Of a stretch of DNA of 64,000 nucleotides, positions 1 to 11,666 are shown piece by piece. The notes beneath the pieces were generated by a model. That model was not told the DNA's origin, made no database searches, and was given only the letters and a program-made list of their open reading frames with translations. The position numbers and the translations under genes are program-made. Position 1 is the first letter of the stretch. Each line of letters begins with the position of its first letter. The stretch comes from Perkinsus olseni (taxonomy: Eukaryota > Perkinsozoa > Perkinsida > Perkinsidae), in NCBI GenBank assembly GCA_013115135.1, contig JABANP010000072.1, forward strand, positions 62,001 to 126,000, in the 5' to 3' direction.

Positions 1-322
1 TGAGATGCGTAGCCGAAATACACTTGCGGGGATTCTCATCGCGTTGTATTCTCGATGAAGTGGACGGCGCAGACGAGGATGCACCTCCCCAAAGGGCGCT
101 TTTGTGTCCGAGGCAAATCAGTGCCGGCGTCGGAATCGCAATAGACGGTCTCACAGTTAGACAGGGGAGCGCATATAGAGCTTATATTGTAAGCCGTGCC
201 CAGATCGAGATGAATCACCATCGTCTTGATACACTCGGGACACAACAAAGCTTTAGAACAGGACATCAACATCGATTAATCCCACACACTCAGAAGCGCA
301 CACGATCATGACACCTCTTTCC

Positions 323-1074
323 TTAGCGGCTCTTCATCAACTCGCCAACTATGTCGCGTCTTGCATCATGCGTGTCCTGTAAGAATTTGCGGAAGCCTTC
401 GACACCCGGTTCATAGTCTTGTGGGGGATTCGTCATAATGGCGCTGAGTAGCGCTTTGCATTGGGGAGCGGGCTTGAGATAGGACGGAATGGTATCTCTA
501 AGATGATGGAAAGGGCTAACATCTTTCATCTTAGTCTCGACGACGTCCGAGGGGTTCATAGTTAATTGCAACCCGCTCGGAGAGAGGTAGGACACCAATC
601 CCAGATCATTGGGGGAGGTCCTGAAAATGATGCAAGGCTTGTTTATGGAGCAAGGCCGTTGTCGAAGCAAGGCCGTTGACGAAGCTGACTTTATCTCCAA
701 GTTATGCTGCCCTTCTCCATAGTGTTCGATCCTGGCTAAATAATGGTTAGATCCGAGTTGGAACATCAGTCTTGTGCCTCCTTTACCGTACTCGAATTCA
801 CACTGTCTTTCTCCTTGTCTGATCTGTGGAGGGCAGTGAACCCTGGAGTGACCGAAGCAGACCTCACATTCACTTTGTTCTTTTGAGGGTCGTCAACCAC
901 GCTGTCCGGAGGGCGACGCTGAAAGTGCAGCAAATGGTCCGAGGAGGTTCTAGCGTACTCCTTCAACCCGAATCTCACCTCAGACACCATGTCCATGCCG
1001 ATGACGGGAGGCCTCAGGGCAGCCATTGCAGTCATGAACCCCACCAGAGCAGGGAAGCGGATGAAGGGAAGCAT
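323..1074 (-). CDS. hypothetical small secreted-type protein, copy A
   Basis: I do not recognise the family. The ATG at 1074 opens an exon whose first 23 residues are hydrophobic with a basic residue at position 6 (MLPFIRFPALVGF...), typical of a signal peptide. A short intron begins near 870, where a GTGAATGTGAGG donor is visible. The reading frame then resumes around 800 with CEFEYGKGGTRL and continues without interruption to the TAA at 323-325. The mature protein would be about 200 residues with no transmembrane segment. The C-terminal third (SDVVETKM, RDTIPSYLKPAP, MTNPPQDYEPGVEGF) is strongly conserved in the second copy at 10099-10903, which argues that the frame is real. It lies head-to-head with the downstream subtilase and could share a promoter region with it. 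Function unknown. Confidence 0.55.
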
Positions 1075-1730
1075 TGAGCAGGTATGGGAAGTGCTGCTAG
1101 AGCGAAACGTAGAAGCCAGGTAGGTGACAGGTGAGCCGCGATGGGAAGCGCGATTTTCATCGAAGAGATCCGAAATAAACGCGCGCCCGGGAAGCCGAGG
1201 TTTCGAGTACGCGCGGCTTACTCAACTCCGCGTTCCCACTGGCTGTCCTGTGAACTTATTCCAGATTCCGGAACGGAAAGCACGGGAATCTCGTTGGGAG
1301 AGCCGACACAAGAATATATCCTGGATTACTCCGGAATGGATCCTCAGCGTGTTTTCCGAACCGCATGGCTGAATCCAATATCTCGGCGAGAAGTGTTTTC
1401 TGGCGCATAACTCAAGTGAGAGTCTCACCGAGTGCTTTTGCTCATTCTACCATGGTGCTGAGACGTTGTGGAGCAGGTCGACGTGGCCTCGTCTTTGTAT
1501 ACGCCTCAGCTGAAGAGAAACGACTCGTACTCGGGACACCCGTAATGATCGGTCTTTACATGATACATGTGTAGCTCCGTTCGCTTAGCAATTCTTCTCG
1601 ATAGCTGCATACTAGAAGGAATGCGATACTCGTATGGTGTGTGTCCGCGGAAGCGCGTTACTGTTAGTTCAGACGGAATGGAAAGACCGACTTCCAACTT
1701 GGAAAGCGGGTCAAATCGAGATTCGCAGTG

Positions 1731-1856
1731 GCCGTCTCAGAGTGACGTGACTGTCGCGTCACGTTGACCCCGTCTCGAAGACGCCGTCTCAGAGTGACGT
1801 GACTGTCGCGTCACGGTGACCCCGTCTCGGAGACGCCGTCTCTGGATGACGCGAAG
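1731..1856. repeat. 52-bp tandem repeat array upstream of subtilase copy A
   Basis: Two adjacent 52-bp units (1731-1782 and 1783-1834) plus a partial third. Each starts GCCGTCTCAGAGTGACG and contains the palindrome-like cores GTGACGTGAC and GTCTCGGAGAC. It ends about 115 bp before the subtilase ATG. The same array, with diverged units, is found at 11418-11553 before the second subtilase, so it belongs to the duplicated promoter. A role in transcription is inferred only from position and repetition. Confidence 0.75.
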
Positions 1857-1971
1857 ATAACCCCAGATGAACGCCCAGGGAGCAACTTATAGCGAGTACT
1901 CCCCGACGACGAGCCAATCTCCCATCCCTTTTAGCTTTTCAAGTCACTAGATTCCATTCTTCTCTACTACC

Positions 1972-3296
1972 ATGCGCATCGCAGCTCTTTTTGGTATCTA
2001 CATCTTTGCCGAGGCCACTACCCGCTACGATGAGAAGACTGTTCTGTCTGCCATGTCTAACGGTATGTTCATTGATGTCCGCACCCTCCCTAACCATCTG
2101 AGGGAGGCCGGCATTCCTCTCGATGCCCAAATGATGAAGATGGCTGACTTCCTCGATAAGGCAACGGTGAAAACTCTCAACAACGTCCGAGTTCAGGTGG
2201 TTCACACCTCTCCCGAATCCGTTACACACGAGGAGCTCTGCAAATACCTTGAAGATGTCAGCCGCCTTCTTCCCCACATTGATGATATTGACTGTAGCCC
2301 CAACGAGTCGACTGAGACGCAATGGCTAGATCCCGAGCTTCACGTTAACGACGCAGGGGCCTGGTGTCAAGACCATCTCAAGCGTATGAGAATGGGAGAG
2401 GTATGGGAGATGGCCAAGCCCTATATGCGAAGAGATCCCGTCCGTGTTGCTGTCATCGATTCCGCTGTGGATTTCTCGGACCCCGATCTCTACCCTGTGA
2501 GAGGCACTTTCTACAAGAAGGATGGCACGCCTTTCTATGGCACCTGGAATTTCGTCGACGATACCCACGTGCTGGGCAATGATACTAGTCACGGTACTGA
2601 TTGCGCGAAGGCTATGGCTTCTCAAGGGAACAACACCGTGGGCATCACAGGTGTTGCCCCCAACCACATCAAGCTGGCTTCGCTGCAGTCAATGCAAGAT
2701 TTGAGGGGCAGCTGGCCTTGGACTTCGCCATTGAGATCAACGTTGAGGTTATTTCGATGTCTTTGGGCGCCTTCACGTCGGAGCAAACGCGCCGCATGCT
2801 CCGTCGAGTTCTGGATGAGGTTCAGCGTAATGATATTGTACTCGTGGTCCCCGCCGGTAATGATGGGAAGTATGCCTATAACTATTACCCATGCTGGTAT
2901 GGTGGTTCTAAATCTATCTGCGTTGGCGCCCTCAGTAACGAGCAAGGAACTCACATGGCCATGTTCTCCAATTTTGGTGGGCAAGTCGATATTGCTACGT
3001 ACGGCAAGGACATATGCATTGGTTTCAAAGAGGATGGGACCCCTGATCTCGCAACTGGAACATCCATAAGTACCCCTATGGTTGCCGGTTTTGTGACTAT
3101 CCTTCGTTCTATGGGAATCCAGCCTAGTCAAGTCAAGTCTCTACTGGTTAACAATGCTGATCCTTTAGACCATGTTGGTAGCGCTATACGACCAGGCAGT
3201 GGCGGCCTCAATGCCGTGAGGACCATTCGGGCAGCTATACATGAGCTACACAGGCAACTTAGCCCAGCCGGTTTACGAGGAAATAAACAACTTTAG
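1972..3296 (+). pseudogene. subtilisin-like serine protease (S8 family), copy A, frameshifted
   Basis: Subtilases are secreted or vesicular serine endopeptidases. The ATG at 1972 starts a short hydrophobic leader (MRIAALFGIYIFAEA) followed by a prodomain-like region of about 130 residues. The catalytic Asp is in VAVIDSAVDF (about residue 162), the catalytic His in SHGTDCAKAMA, and the oxyanion Asn in VPAGNDGK. The catalytic Ser is in GTSISTPMVAG near 3060. Compared with copy B, 16 nt are missing at about 2722, just after SLQSMQDLRGSW. The N-terminal part therefore runs out of frame while the Asn- and Ser-containing part continues in another frame from 2601 to the TAG at 3294. As drawn, no intact protease can be made from this copy. 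The prodomain is uninterrupted here, unlike copy B. A 16-nt intron in copy B is very unlikely, because the segment it would remove encodes conserved residues. Confidence 0.85.
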
Positions 3297-3299
3297 ATG

Positions 3300-4430
3300 T
3301 CGGCTCGATCAATCAGCCGCCTCAGTCCTTCGTCGGAAGAAGAACAAATGTCTTTCTGCTAAATTTTTGGAATTTTCTCCGCTCCTTGGTCCCCCTTCAA
3401 CCATAGGGCGTTTTTATCACTTCCTACACTCCGATTTCTCGCATGTCTACGAGTCTTGTTCTCAAGTTATGGATGAGAGCTGGGGTTCCGAATTGTGACG
3501 TATAATATAATTATCCTCACTAACTAGGATGTCATCGACAAGCGGATTTGCAATGAGGGTTCTGAAGCGTACACTCTCAAATTAGCGAAATCGTTCGCTC
3601 TTCACGTTTGCGGTCAAGCGCGGGGCCTTCCTCCAAAATACTGAAGGGCTTTGAGGAGCTCATATGTCATCGTCGCTCGATCGATAATCGGGCCTTTTTG
3701 GAAGGCGATACTATTCATCCGAGAGACTCTTGCCGAGTTTGAGCCAGTACGGGCATTTTGTTGCCAACGGTACCGCGATCGCTAAACCTATACAACTAAG
3801 CGCTCCCTGGGTAAGTTGGCCGATCCGCGAGCAGCCGTCTACGACAGTATAACCTGTACTGCAGCGCGCTCTGATGGTCGTTGATGGACAGTCCTCAGGA
3901 TCTAAGTAGCACCAGGGTATGAACTGGAACACGAGTATTAGTGAATCCGCGTTCCTGGATATCAGTTCCGCCTCGAAGAGCGACCAGGCTCAAAGATTCA
4001 GCAGGTTGTCAACTATCAATGGCCGTACGCAATACGGTTACATCATAAATCGTGCATCCCAGCAGGACTGGAGAACCTGTAGGGGTTCGACTAACCAACA
4101 GGCGACCACCGCGTGAAGCGCCTTTCTCTCAGTTTTCCGTGTTCGTATTTGGCCTGTGCGAATGCGTAGCCGCCACCCTGTCAGGTTAGTCATCCACTCG
4201 AGTCGTCACTCAGTCACGCTTGATAATCGGTCGGGTGGAAGCTCGATGTCCGATTTCATCGGACCGATGAAGCTTGCCGTGTTGCATTTCCACCAAGGGG
4301 TGGTCTTCCTGACGTAGTTGCTCGACGTCCGCAAGTAACCGTGTGAGTTGTGCGTACTCCTCAAATAGAGTGTCGAGTCGACACTGTCGACACAACGCGC
4401 CACGGGCAACTCTGAAGAAACACGTTGTGT
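3300..4430. other. spacer between subtilase and glycosyltransferase, copy A
   Basis: About 1.1 kb between two convergent genes (subtilase on plus, glycosyltransferase on minus). It is highly similar to 13025-14195 in the second block. I see no conserved coding frame, since open frames differ between the copies, so it probably holds the two 3' untranslated regions. Confidence 0.6.
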
Positions 4431-4445
4431 AGCTTGGCGCAGAAG

Positions 4446-7268
4446 TCAAGAATGAGGGCAGATCCCTTCAAGCAAGAGGCTCTTAGATTTCCGCACATTC
4501 TCCACCAGTCTGATGTACTGTGGTCGCAGCGTCTCTATGTCGACTGGGAAGGCTCTTGAGCCGAAACCATAGGACCGAGGAGGATTCCAGTTGTCAACAT
4601 GTCGTATACCAGACCAGAGCGCCAGGTGATTGAACAGACACCAGATTGGACACTCGTTCTCGTGAGCCTGCCTATCATGCCACAACTCGAGGTAGCCGCC
4701 GTACTTGGGCAGGAAGGTAACATAAGTCGCCCCTGCTCCATGTGAGGTTATGAGGATATCACTGCTTGAGACAGCAGCGATTTGATCCCGGGGGCTCAGG
4801 GTTGCGATATCAACTGCTAAGACTGATACGTTGGCGCTCACCTTGAGCATATTGATCAGCTCAGCTTCGTTCTGAACCTGCCCGTACGGTTGACGTACCA
4901 TCAAGGTGATTGGCTGGAGCTGCTCACCTGTCTGGTCACGGTCCCGCGACGAGCTAGGAAGAGCACCCTCAGTTTATCGACTTCTATGGGCTTGTTCGTC
5001 AAGTTGTAGTGCGATAGTATCCCGTATGCCAGCCCGACGGGAGCCGCCAGTGGATGTGTGCATCCTGAAGTAGTGGCGGCAGAGACAAATGCCAACGCTA
5101 GTCTAGCAAGGGGATAGTCGAGAAGCACCGAGGATACTCGAATGAGTGCAACCCGCCAGCTTACGGATGGCGACTTCGTAGTGTGTCGCCTGGAAAGGTG
5201 TGTTGTGCATGGAGGGTGCAACAATAACCGGCCCACTGAGTAGTAGGGCTTCATCTTGGATGTCGCCGACGGTCAAAACCTCTCCTGCCAGGGCGTTGAT
5301 AAACTCAGTGTGCCATACTGGTATATTGTTATCAAGGAAGATGAGTCTGACATCGTGCCCCGGCTCTATGCCGAAGACCAACAGAGATTGGTATATGTTG
5401 AGATAGTGCATATAGCTGTGCCAAAGATTCCTGTCCTCTCGCTTCCCGTTACTCTCGCGCCAAGTCAACACAGTTGCACCGCTCAAGACTCGTGCCGATG
5501 GAGCCAGAGCACCCGCCCAATCGGCTGACTCTACGAAGTCCCTCACGTAATTGCCCGTGAAGAGGTTGTCATAGTCGATCGTTGCTGCTCGCACGTCGCA
5601 CTGGCCGGACAGGAACCCAGGCTGGTACGTGAAGTATGCGTCTGGCGTTCCACTCATCCATGCCCTGTGTTTGAGACGGAAGCTCTTCCGGAGCAGTCCT
5701 GGCTTCAACTGTATCTTCTCTCCCCAGCACAGATTGGCGTTATCAGCCGCAACGGGATGGAAGGGGTTGTTCGTTACGGTGCAGTAGAACTTAGTCGCCG
5801 CTCCGTCGCAGAGACGCAAGGCTTTCGAGAAGAAATTGTCGTAGTAGGTGGTGTCGATATAATCGCAGTCTGGGTCACGTGGCTGTCCATCGAATGGAAG
5901 CATTGTGAGCCGGGGATCGGATATTTGACCCAGCGTCGGCGAGGCGGCGCATCCCCCACTGGAGGCCAGCTTTGGGTATTGGGGCTCGGCTACAGACCTG
6001 AAAGGGTATGGGAGGGAAGCATAACAACAGCATCCTAGAAAGTGGCCTTTATGGGCTACCTCGGACTCATGTTTGGGTTCTCTGATTGGCATTTCACGTA
6101 AGATATGCTGCCCTTATTCTCATCTGCAGTAACTAAGATCGAACTGTGCTATACTAGTCTACCTATCAAAAGTACTCCGCAACGGTCTCGCTGATTCTTT
6201 CACGTAGCACTTGTCCCCCTCGGCGTGCTGCTCGCACTGGATGCCCATGCAGCGGCAATTCAGATTGGAGCGGTGGTGGAGGGCCGCCTGCAGCATTGTC
6301 CGCTGACGGGTGGTACCAGCGATCGTCGGTCACCGTACTATCACCTCCAGTGGGAACCATCTATGATCTCTCTCACAGGTAGAGGAGTAGCACCATAAAG
6401 CGTTGGGGCCAGACAGCTCGGTGGAGTTGAGCCTCTTGAATCTGTCAAGGTTCTGCAGAGCGGCCCACTCTGTAACGTCGTGTGGCAGAGTGAAAATGGC
6501 CTGTGATTCCCTGCTCACCGTTGGCCCCTTGGCCCGGTTAAGAGTGAGTGCACGCGATCTTCAGAACATTCCGTATCCATCGGGCTGGGCCGTCTGTAGT
6601 CCACACAGCCATCGCAGTCGCAATGTAACGAGGTCGAGCCGCACCTGAGAACCGCCGGCTGCTGCACCGCGGGCCATGACGTGAATATGATGCCGTCCAC
6701 GCAGAAATGTGGCAAAAATAGACAGCGTATCGTCAGAGTGCTGAAGGACTCAGTTATCAGTAGCCCTCACCATCCAGCTGCGGAGCAGCATGGGAAGTCT
6801 CCTGCCGCGTCACACTTCCTTCCGCCGAACTCAGCGCCGCACCTCAGATCTCGGAGGGCTGACCTCTCCGGATTCGAAGTACTGGTCACCAGTTGGGGCT
6901 TCGCTAAAAACTCAGCTTCCGGTAGATTTATTAGGCTGGCGTCTTGTAAGATCGGTAGAAGGCTGCCAGGACAGTGCCTGAACCCGACCACGGGTGTCAG
7001 TATCTGAGATAGCGTCACCATAGATCCGTGGTCCAAGTTTGAGTCTCTCCAGCGGACGACAGTCGGCAGTTGCTCCACGCTAATCTCCAGGACTAGCACC
7101 TTCAGCGTACACAACCGTCGTCTTCTTGGCGAGGGATACGGCAGCTCGTAGATGGGCCAAGACTTCTTCCAGGGGCTGTTGCAACTCGGTGCGGTCCAGG
7201 AACCACATGTTGAGAGCGCTCAGCCCAAGGATGATGACGAATAGTGAGAAGACATCGCTGATGGCCAT
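4446..7268 (-). CDS. GT61-type glycosyltransferase (type II membrane protein), copy A
   Basis: Probable Golgi/ER glycosyltransferase of the GT61 (DUF563/EOGT-like) family, which transfers a sugar from a nucleotide donor to glycan or Ser/Thr. The ATG at 7268 is followed at once by an uncleaved signal-anchor (VFSLFVIILGLSALNMWFL), the usual type II topology. The middle exons (about 6520-6170) are Cys-rich. The large exon 6092 to about 5140 carries NLWHSYMHYLNIYQSLLVFG and LLLSGPVIVAPSM. Next is an exon with VDKLRVLFLARRG, and the last exon (to TGA at 4446) has SSDILITSHGAGATYVTFLP and GGYLELW, the family's donor-site signature. Introns of roughly 40-100 nt separate these exons. The acceptor substrate cannot be deduced. 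The copy at 14209-17036 keeps the same motifs, so both may be functional. Confidence 0.8.
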
Positions 7269-7339
7269 CTGAACCCTTCGCTGGTCATCTGCTGCACACG
7301 TTGAGATAGGACTAGCCCGAATAATACTCCAATAGTGGC

Positions 7340-7740
7340 GATGTCATAACGCGGTATAACGCGTACTATGCGCTATTGCGGTAGAAGAACGCGTTTTACA
7401 TAACGCGGTGCGGCGTCGCCTCGAAAGAATCGACAACAAGCCTCCCCGGTATAATTATGGTTAATTTTGATTTTCTATATCACCAGCAGACTGGCATTAG
7501 TGTAGCTGCTCGATAGGTGTGCTTGATAGGTGTGCTTGATAGGTGTGCTTGATGGGTCTGCTTGATATGTCCTCGTGTATCGAAACCTTCCGGTTGCGTT
7601 TCATGTTCAGTGCTCAACATTACGCTTGGCGTTATTACCACGCGTTATGAGCTCTTTTCTCGTTTTACGCTTATACTCTAAATTGATGCTCATAAAGCGT
7701 TGTGTTTTATCGTAACGCGTGGAACACCCGCGCTCAACAC
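7340..7740. repeat. ACGCG/TAACGC-rich region upstream of glycosyltransferase copy A, with 13-bp tandem repeats
   Basis: AT-rich DNA peppered with TAACGCG, ACGCGT and GCGTTA words on both strands, including several close to 7350-7410 and 7620-7730. Inside it, 7508-7572 is a tandem array of five 13-bp units (GCTTGATAGGTGT and variants). No coding frame is visible. A similar, denser word array occurs at 17395-17610 upstream of the second glycosyltransferase. Confidence 0.6.
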
Positions 7741-8261
7741 AACACGGGTGCAAGTCCATTGAATTCCTCTATCTTCGAGGACGGCGAGTGAGTGGGAAAA
7801 TACTGTCATAAGCTGAGAGGCCGCCCCCGACTCGAATGTACCAGACTTTGAGCACCAGCGTCAGCGCGAGTATGGACTCCATACAATCCGACAAAGACTG
7901 CTATCACCCTCGCTTGTCCGTCAACCGACAGCAGAGACTCGGGGCGCATGCTCAGTGACCACGTTGCCTTAATTCATCTACCCGCGGGAGGTCCTCGCCA
8001 AAATTATCTCAGAATCTAACGCAAAGCCGGCCACGTCGCTGAAGCAACATTGATGGTGGCGTTCCATGGACTTGCTCATTATGGGCAGGTGGCGGTGTTA
8101 TTATTATTAGGGATTCACTTCAAGTGTACAAGTGTACACGTACATGCACTAGAAAGGAAACATTAAAACGGCGGATGCTGCAGTTCAACTCTTGTAGGCT
8201 ACTCCTAGCCTCCAGCGACTCTCCCGCACCGAAAGCACCAAGGAAACCCTCGACGCTGACC

Positions 8262-9456
8262 CTAGGGTAGAAAAACTTGCTTCAAAGTCTCAGCAGTTGA
8301 AGAGGAGCTGCTTACCGACGCATCGCCGTGCTTGGGGGTTTCTGCTGGTGATGGCAGGATGATAACCGTAGTCCTCCTCTCCTCAATTTGGCTGCTCTCC
8401 CCGTCGTGCGTTTCCCTCAGAGATCTGCTCCCCATTGAGGTTGTGGTTCTCGAGAGGGAACGCTTCAGGTCTGGCAGTTTCCCCGCAGCAACAACCTTGG
8501 CCAGCTTCCGTGGATCGGGCATGCGGTCAGGAGTAAGCGTGAACCTCGGGAACCGGAGATCCTGATCCAGAGCATGCGAACAACAGTATTGCCCCAGGCC
8601 ATCGATCACCCTGTCAGTGTCGTGTATCGCATGAGTCTTCGCTCGCGGCAGGGGAGAGCCATTGCAACTGGAGAGTCGAAAGGACCCCATGGGCGAGGTC
8701 AAGGGTCCCACACCTACTTGAATCGAGTGGTCCTTGGCGTTACTCGTGGTGGTGAGGCGTCTGCCGTGGCATCCATCAGGGGTTGGACGGATCGAAGGAG
8801 GGGCAGAAGTGGCGAGTGGGCTAGGTGCTGGCTTTCCTGACACAACCCGGGCCTAGAGGTTCCTATCTTGGCAGATCTCCTACCCATCTAATGGATTGGA
8901 AAAATGCGGTGCTTTTCAGCTTCTCGAAGGTTAACCGACCCTTCTCCCAGCTGCGGCAGATTGATGAGCACCGGAAGGCGATGAAACGCTCCCTTACGTC
9001 AAAAGGCCTTCGAGAACTTCTCTGCAGTCCTCGCTCAAGTTCAAGTTGGTTGTTGCTCTCTTGGGAGGGATGCTCAGGTAAAGCGGGAAAGCGTAGATCT
9101 TATCATGGCAGGTTACTGATCACGAATGAGGCGAGCTGGCCCGGTCGACGGAGGATAGTGGCGGTCCTACGGCCATCGGGGCTTTTACGGAAGGGCACGT
9201 CCTTATACAACATCTCGAAGAATATGATACCAACCGCCCAGAGATCATATAAATGGGTGTATGAACCTGACAGGACAGATACGGTCGGGCGCCACTCCCT
9301 GTCAGACACCTCTAATCATCTCTGGACTCATGTAGAGTGGGGTACCACAGCGTTCCTTCAGCTTGCCAGACTCCTACAGCGATGAATAGGCTGGCCGATG
9401 CTCCCACCTCCCTACCGGTGGATCCATCTCCGCGCAGAGACCGAAGTCCAGCAGCT
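8262..9456 (-). pseudogene. truncated copy of AGC-type protein kinase (3' half)
   Basis: The block 8017-9456 is nearly identical to 26418-27858, the 3' half of the complete kinase gene. It retains the activation-loop end (GTPLYMSPE), the C-lobe motif DLWAVGIIFFEMLYKDVPF, and the Ser/Thr/Pro-rich tail whose frame is still open to 8262. Homology stops abruptly at 9456, so the glycine-rich loop, the catalytic Lys and the HRD loop are all absent. The unrelated DNA beyond the break shows no substitute exon. It therefore cannot encode an active kinase. Confidence 0.85.
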
Positions 9457-9768
9457 TCAAGTGCCCCTTCTCTTCTCGTACGAACACTGCAAGACGAGCA
9501 GTGTACGTCAAGAACGGGTGAGACACTAGCGGCACTGTCTTTCGAGGAGGACGTCACATACCACTGAGCCACCAATGCAGAAACTTTGCTTCGAAGTGTT
9601 TCAGTAAACTAAGTGAATCGCTAATAGTGAGATGTGATGTCGTGATGACAGCATCTGTCACCACGCTTCAACGCTTTCGACGATCGCTCAGGAATCATCT
9701 TCCGGTTGGTGGTTCCCACCATGCGCCTGGACACACGAGGGAAGCTCGCACCACATCCTCAGTAACCA

Positions 9769-9778
9769 NNNNNNNNNN
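9769..9778. other. assembly gap (10 N)
   Basis: Ten N lie just before the second duplicated block begins (about 9845). The true distance between the two blocks is therefore unknown. The 300 bp on either side contain no recognisable gene. Confidence 0.95.
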
Positions 9779-10098
9779 CGTTTAGGGTGGCCCATTCACA
9801 GGGACCAGACTTGGTCTGCGAGGTCAGAGGTGCGCTCGAGAGATTTCCTGTCGCATGAGATTTATAATGGCTTCGACGACGCAGAAAAGGATGCACCTCT
9901 CAAACGGAGCTTTCTGGCAAGTCGGTTCTGGCTCCAACGAACCGTTCCGCAATGAACGGTTCCACGGTTTGACAGGGAGAGTGGTGAATATACCACTACC
10001 ATATTGGGGCACTTCGAGCGTAACAGAGCTCCTGAGAGGCACATCAACAACGCTTGATCTCACACACAAAACCGCACACGATCATGACATCTCGTTCC

Positions 10099-10903
10099 TC
10101 AGCTGCTCTTCATCAACTCGGCAACTATGTCGCGTCTTTTTTCATGGGTGTCCCGTAAGAACTTAATGAAGCCTTCGACACCTGCTTCATAGTCCTCCGG
10201 AGGATTTGTCATGATGACGTTGAGCAGTGCTTCGCAGCGGGGAGCAGGCTTAAGATAAGACGGGATGGTATCTCTCATATGGTGGAAAGGGTTAACAGGT
10301 CCCATCTTAGTCTCGACGACGTCCGTGGGATTCATAGTAAGTTGCAAATCGCCGGGGAAGTTGTAGGCCACCAATGCCAGACCCTTAGGAGAGGGAGCGG
10401 TCCTGATAATGACGCAAGGCTTGCTGAATCAGCTGAATCAGCAATGCTGATGGCAAGTTGCTCGACGAAAGTAACACATAACCATAGGAATGACGAAGCT
10501 AAGACCACTGACGAAGCTGACTTCATTTTCAAGCTGTGTCCTGCTTCATAACGTTCAATGCTGGCTGAATAATCATCGTATTCAAGTTTGAACGTCAGTC
10601 TTGTGCCTCCTTTACCATACTCGAATTGACACTGGTTCTCTTTCTTTCTGATCTGCGAAGGGCAGTGAACCTGGCAGTGACTGAAGCAGACCTCACATTA
10701 ACTTTCTTCTTCTGAGGGTCATCAACGACGCTGTCTGGAGGTAGAGGCTGAAAGTGCGGCAAATGGTTCAAGGATGTCTCAGCGTACCTCTTCAACCCGG
10801 GTCGCACCTCAGAAACCATGTCCACGCCGATGTAGGGGGGTCTCAGGGAAGCCATCGCAGTCATGAACCCCACCAGAGCAGGGAAGCGGATGAAAGTAGG
10901 CAT
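10099..10903 (-). CDS. hypothetical small secreted-type protein, copy B
   Basis: Paralogue of the gene at 323-1074. It has the same hydrophobic N-terminus from the ATG at 10903 (MPTFIRFPALVGF) and the same KSAS, DLQLTMNPTDVVETKM and TIPSYLKPAPRC segments. It differs by about 60 extra bases around 10420-10500, which put the two halves in different frames unless an intron has formed there. A GT...AG interval ending with repeated GATTCAG words would allow that. The stop is at 10099-10101. Function unknown, and whether it is intact depends on that putative intron. Confidence 0.5.
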
Positions 10904-11417
10904 TGGGCAGGAAAACGGAAGTACTAGTGGAGCGAAGTGCAGAAAACAGGTAGGTGACAGTTGAAGCTGAGACTGGAAGCGCGATTTTCATCAAAGGATA
11001 CCGAAATAAACGCGCGCCCGGGAAATCGAAATATTAAGCGCACGCGGTTCACGGAATACTCAACTCCGCACGGGCTGTTCTGTGAACTCTTTCTGGATTC
11101 CGAAACGGAGAGCCCAGAAATCTCGTTCGGAAAGCCGAATCAAGAATATATTCTGGGGCGCTTCGGAATGGAACCTCAACGTGTTCTCCGAAACGCATTG
11201 CTGAATCCAATATCTGAGTGAGAAGTGTTTTTCGCCGTGCAACTCACGAGAGAAGTCTGACAGAGTACTTTATCGCATTTTACTATGATCCTGAGACATA
11301 GCTCACTGGATTCGTTTGACGTGGCCTCGGCTTCGTACACGCTTTAGCTGAAGAGAAACAGCTCGTACGCACGCACACCCGAAATGATCGGATTTTACAT
11401 AAATACATGTCGCAATG

Positions 11418-11553
11418 ACCGTCGCAGAGTGACGTGACTGGGGCGTCGCGGTGACCCCGTCTTGAAGACGCCGTCTCAGAGTGACGTGACTGTCGCGTCG
11501 CGTCGCGTCGCGGTGACCCCGTCTCGGAGACGCCGTCTCTAGATGACGCGAAG
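11418..11553. repeat. 52-bp-type tandem repeat array upstream of subtilase copy B
   Basis: Counterpart of 1731-1856. Two units contain GAGTGACGTGACTG and end with GTCTCGGAGAC, followed by a shortened third. One unit has gained extra GTCGC trinucleotide-scale repeats (GTCGCGTCGCGTCGCG). The array ends about 110 bp before the protease ATG at 11667. Confidence 0.7.
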
Positions 11554-11666
11554 ATAACCCCACATCAAAGCCCCGGGAGGAGCTTGTAGCGAGTACTCCC
11601 CGATGACGTCCAATCTTCTATCGCTTTCAGCTTTCAAGTCACTAGGTTTCCTTTATCTCCACTACC

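Noticed and set aside
24..311. 95-codon frame on the plus strand
   Set aside because: It is antisense to another open frame, has no family features, and is not kept open in the duplicated copy near 9855-10166 with the same residues.
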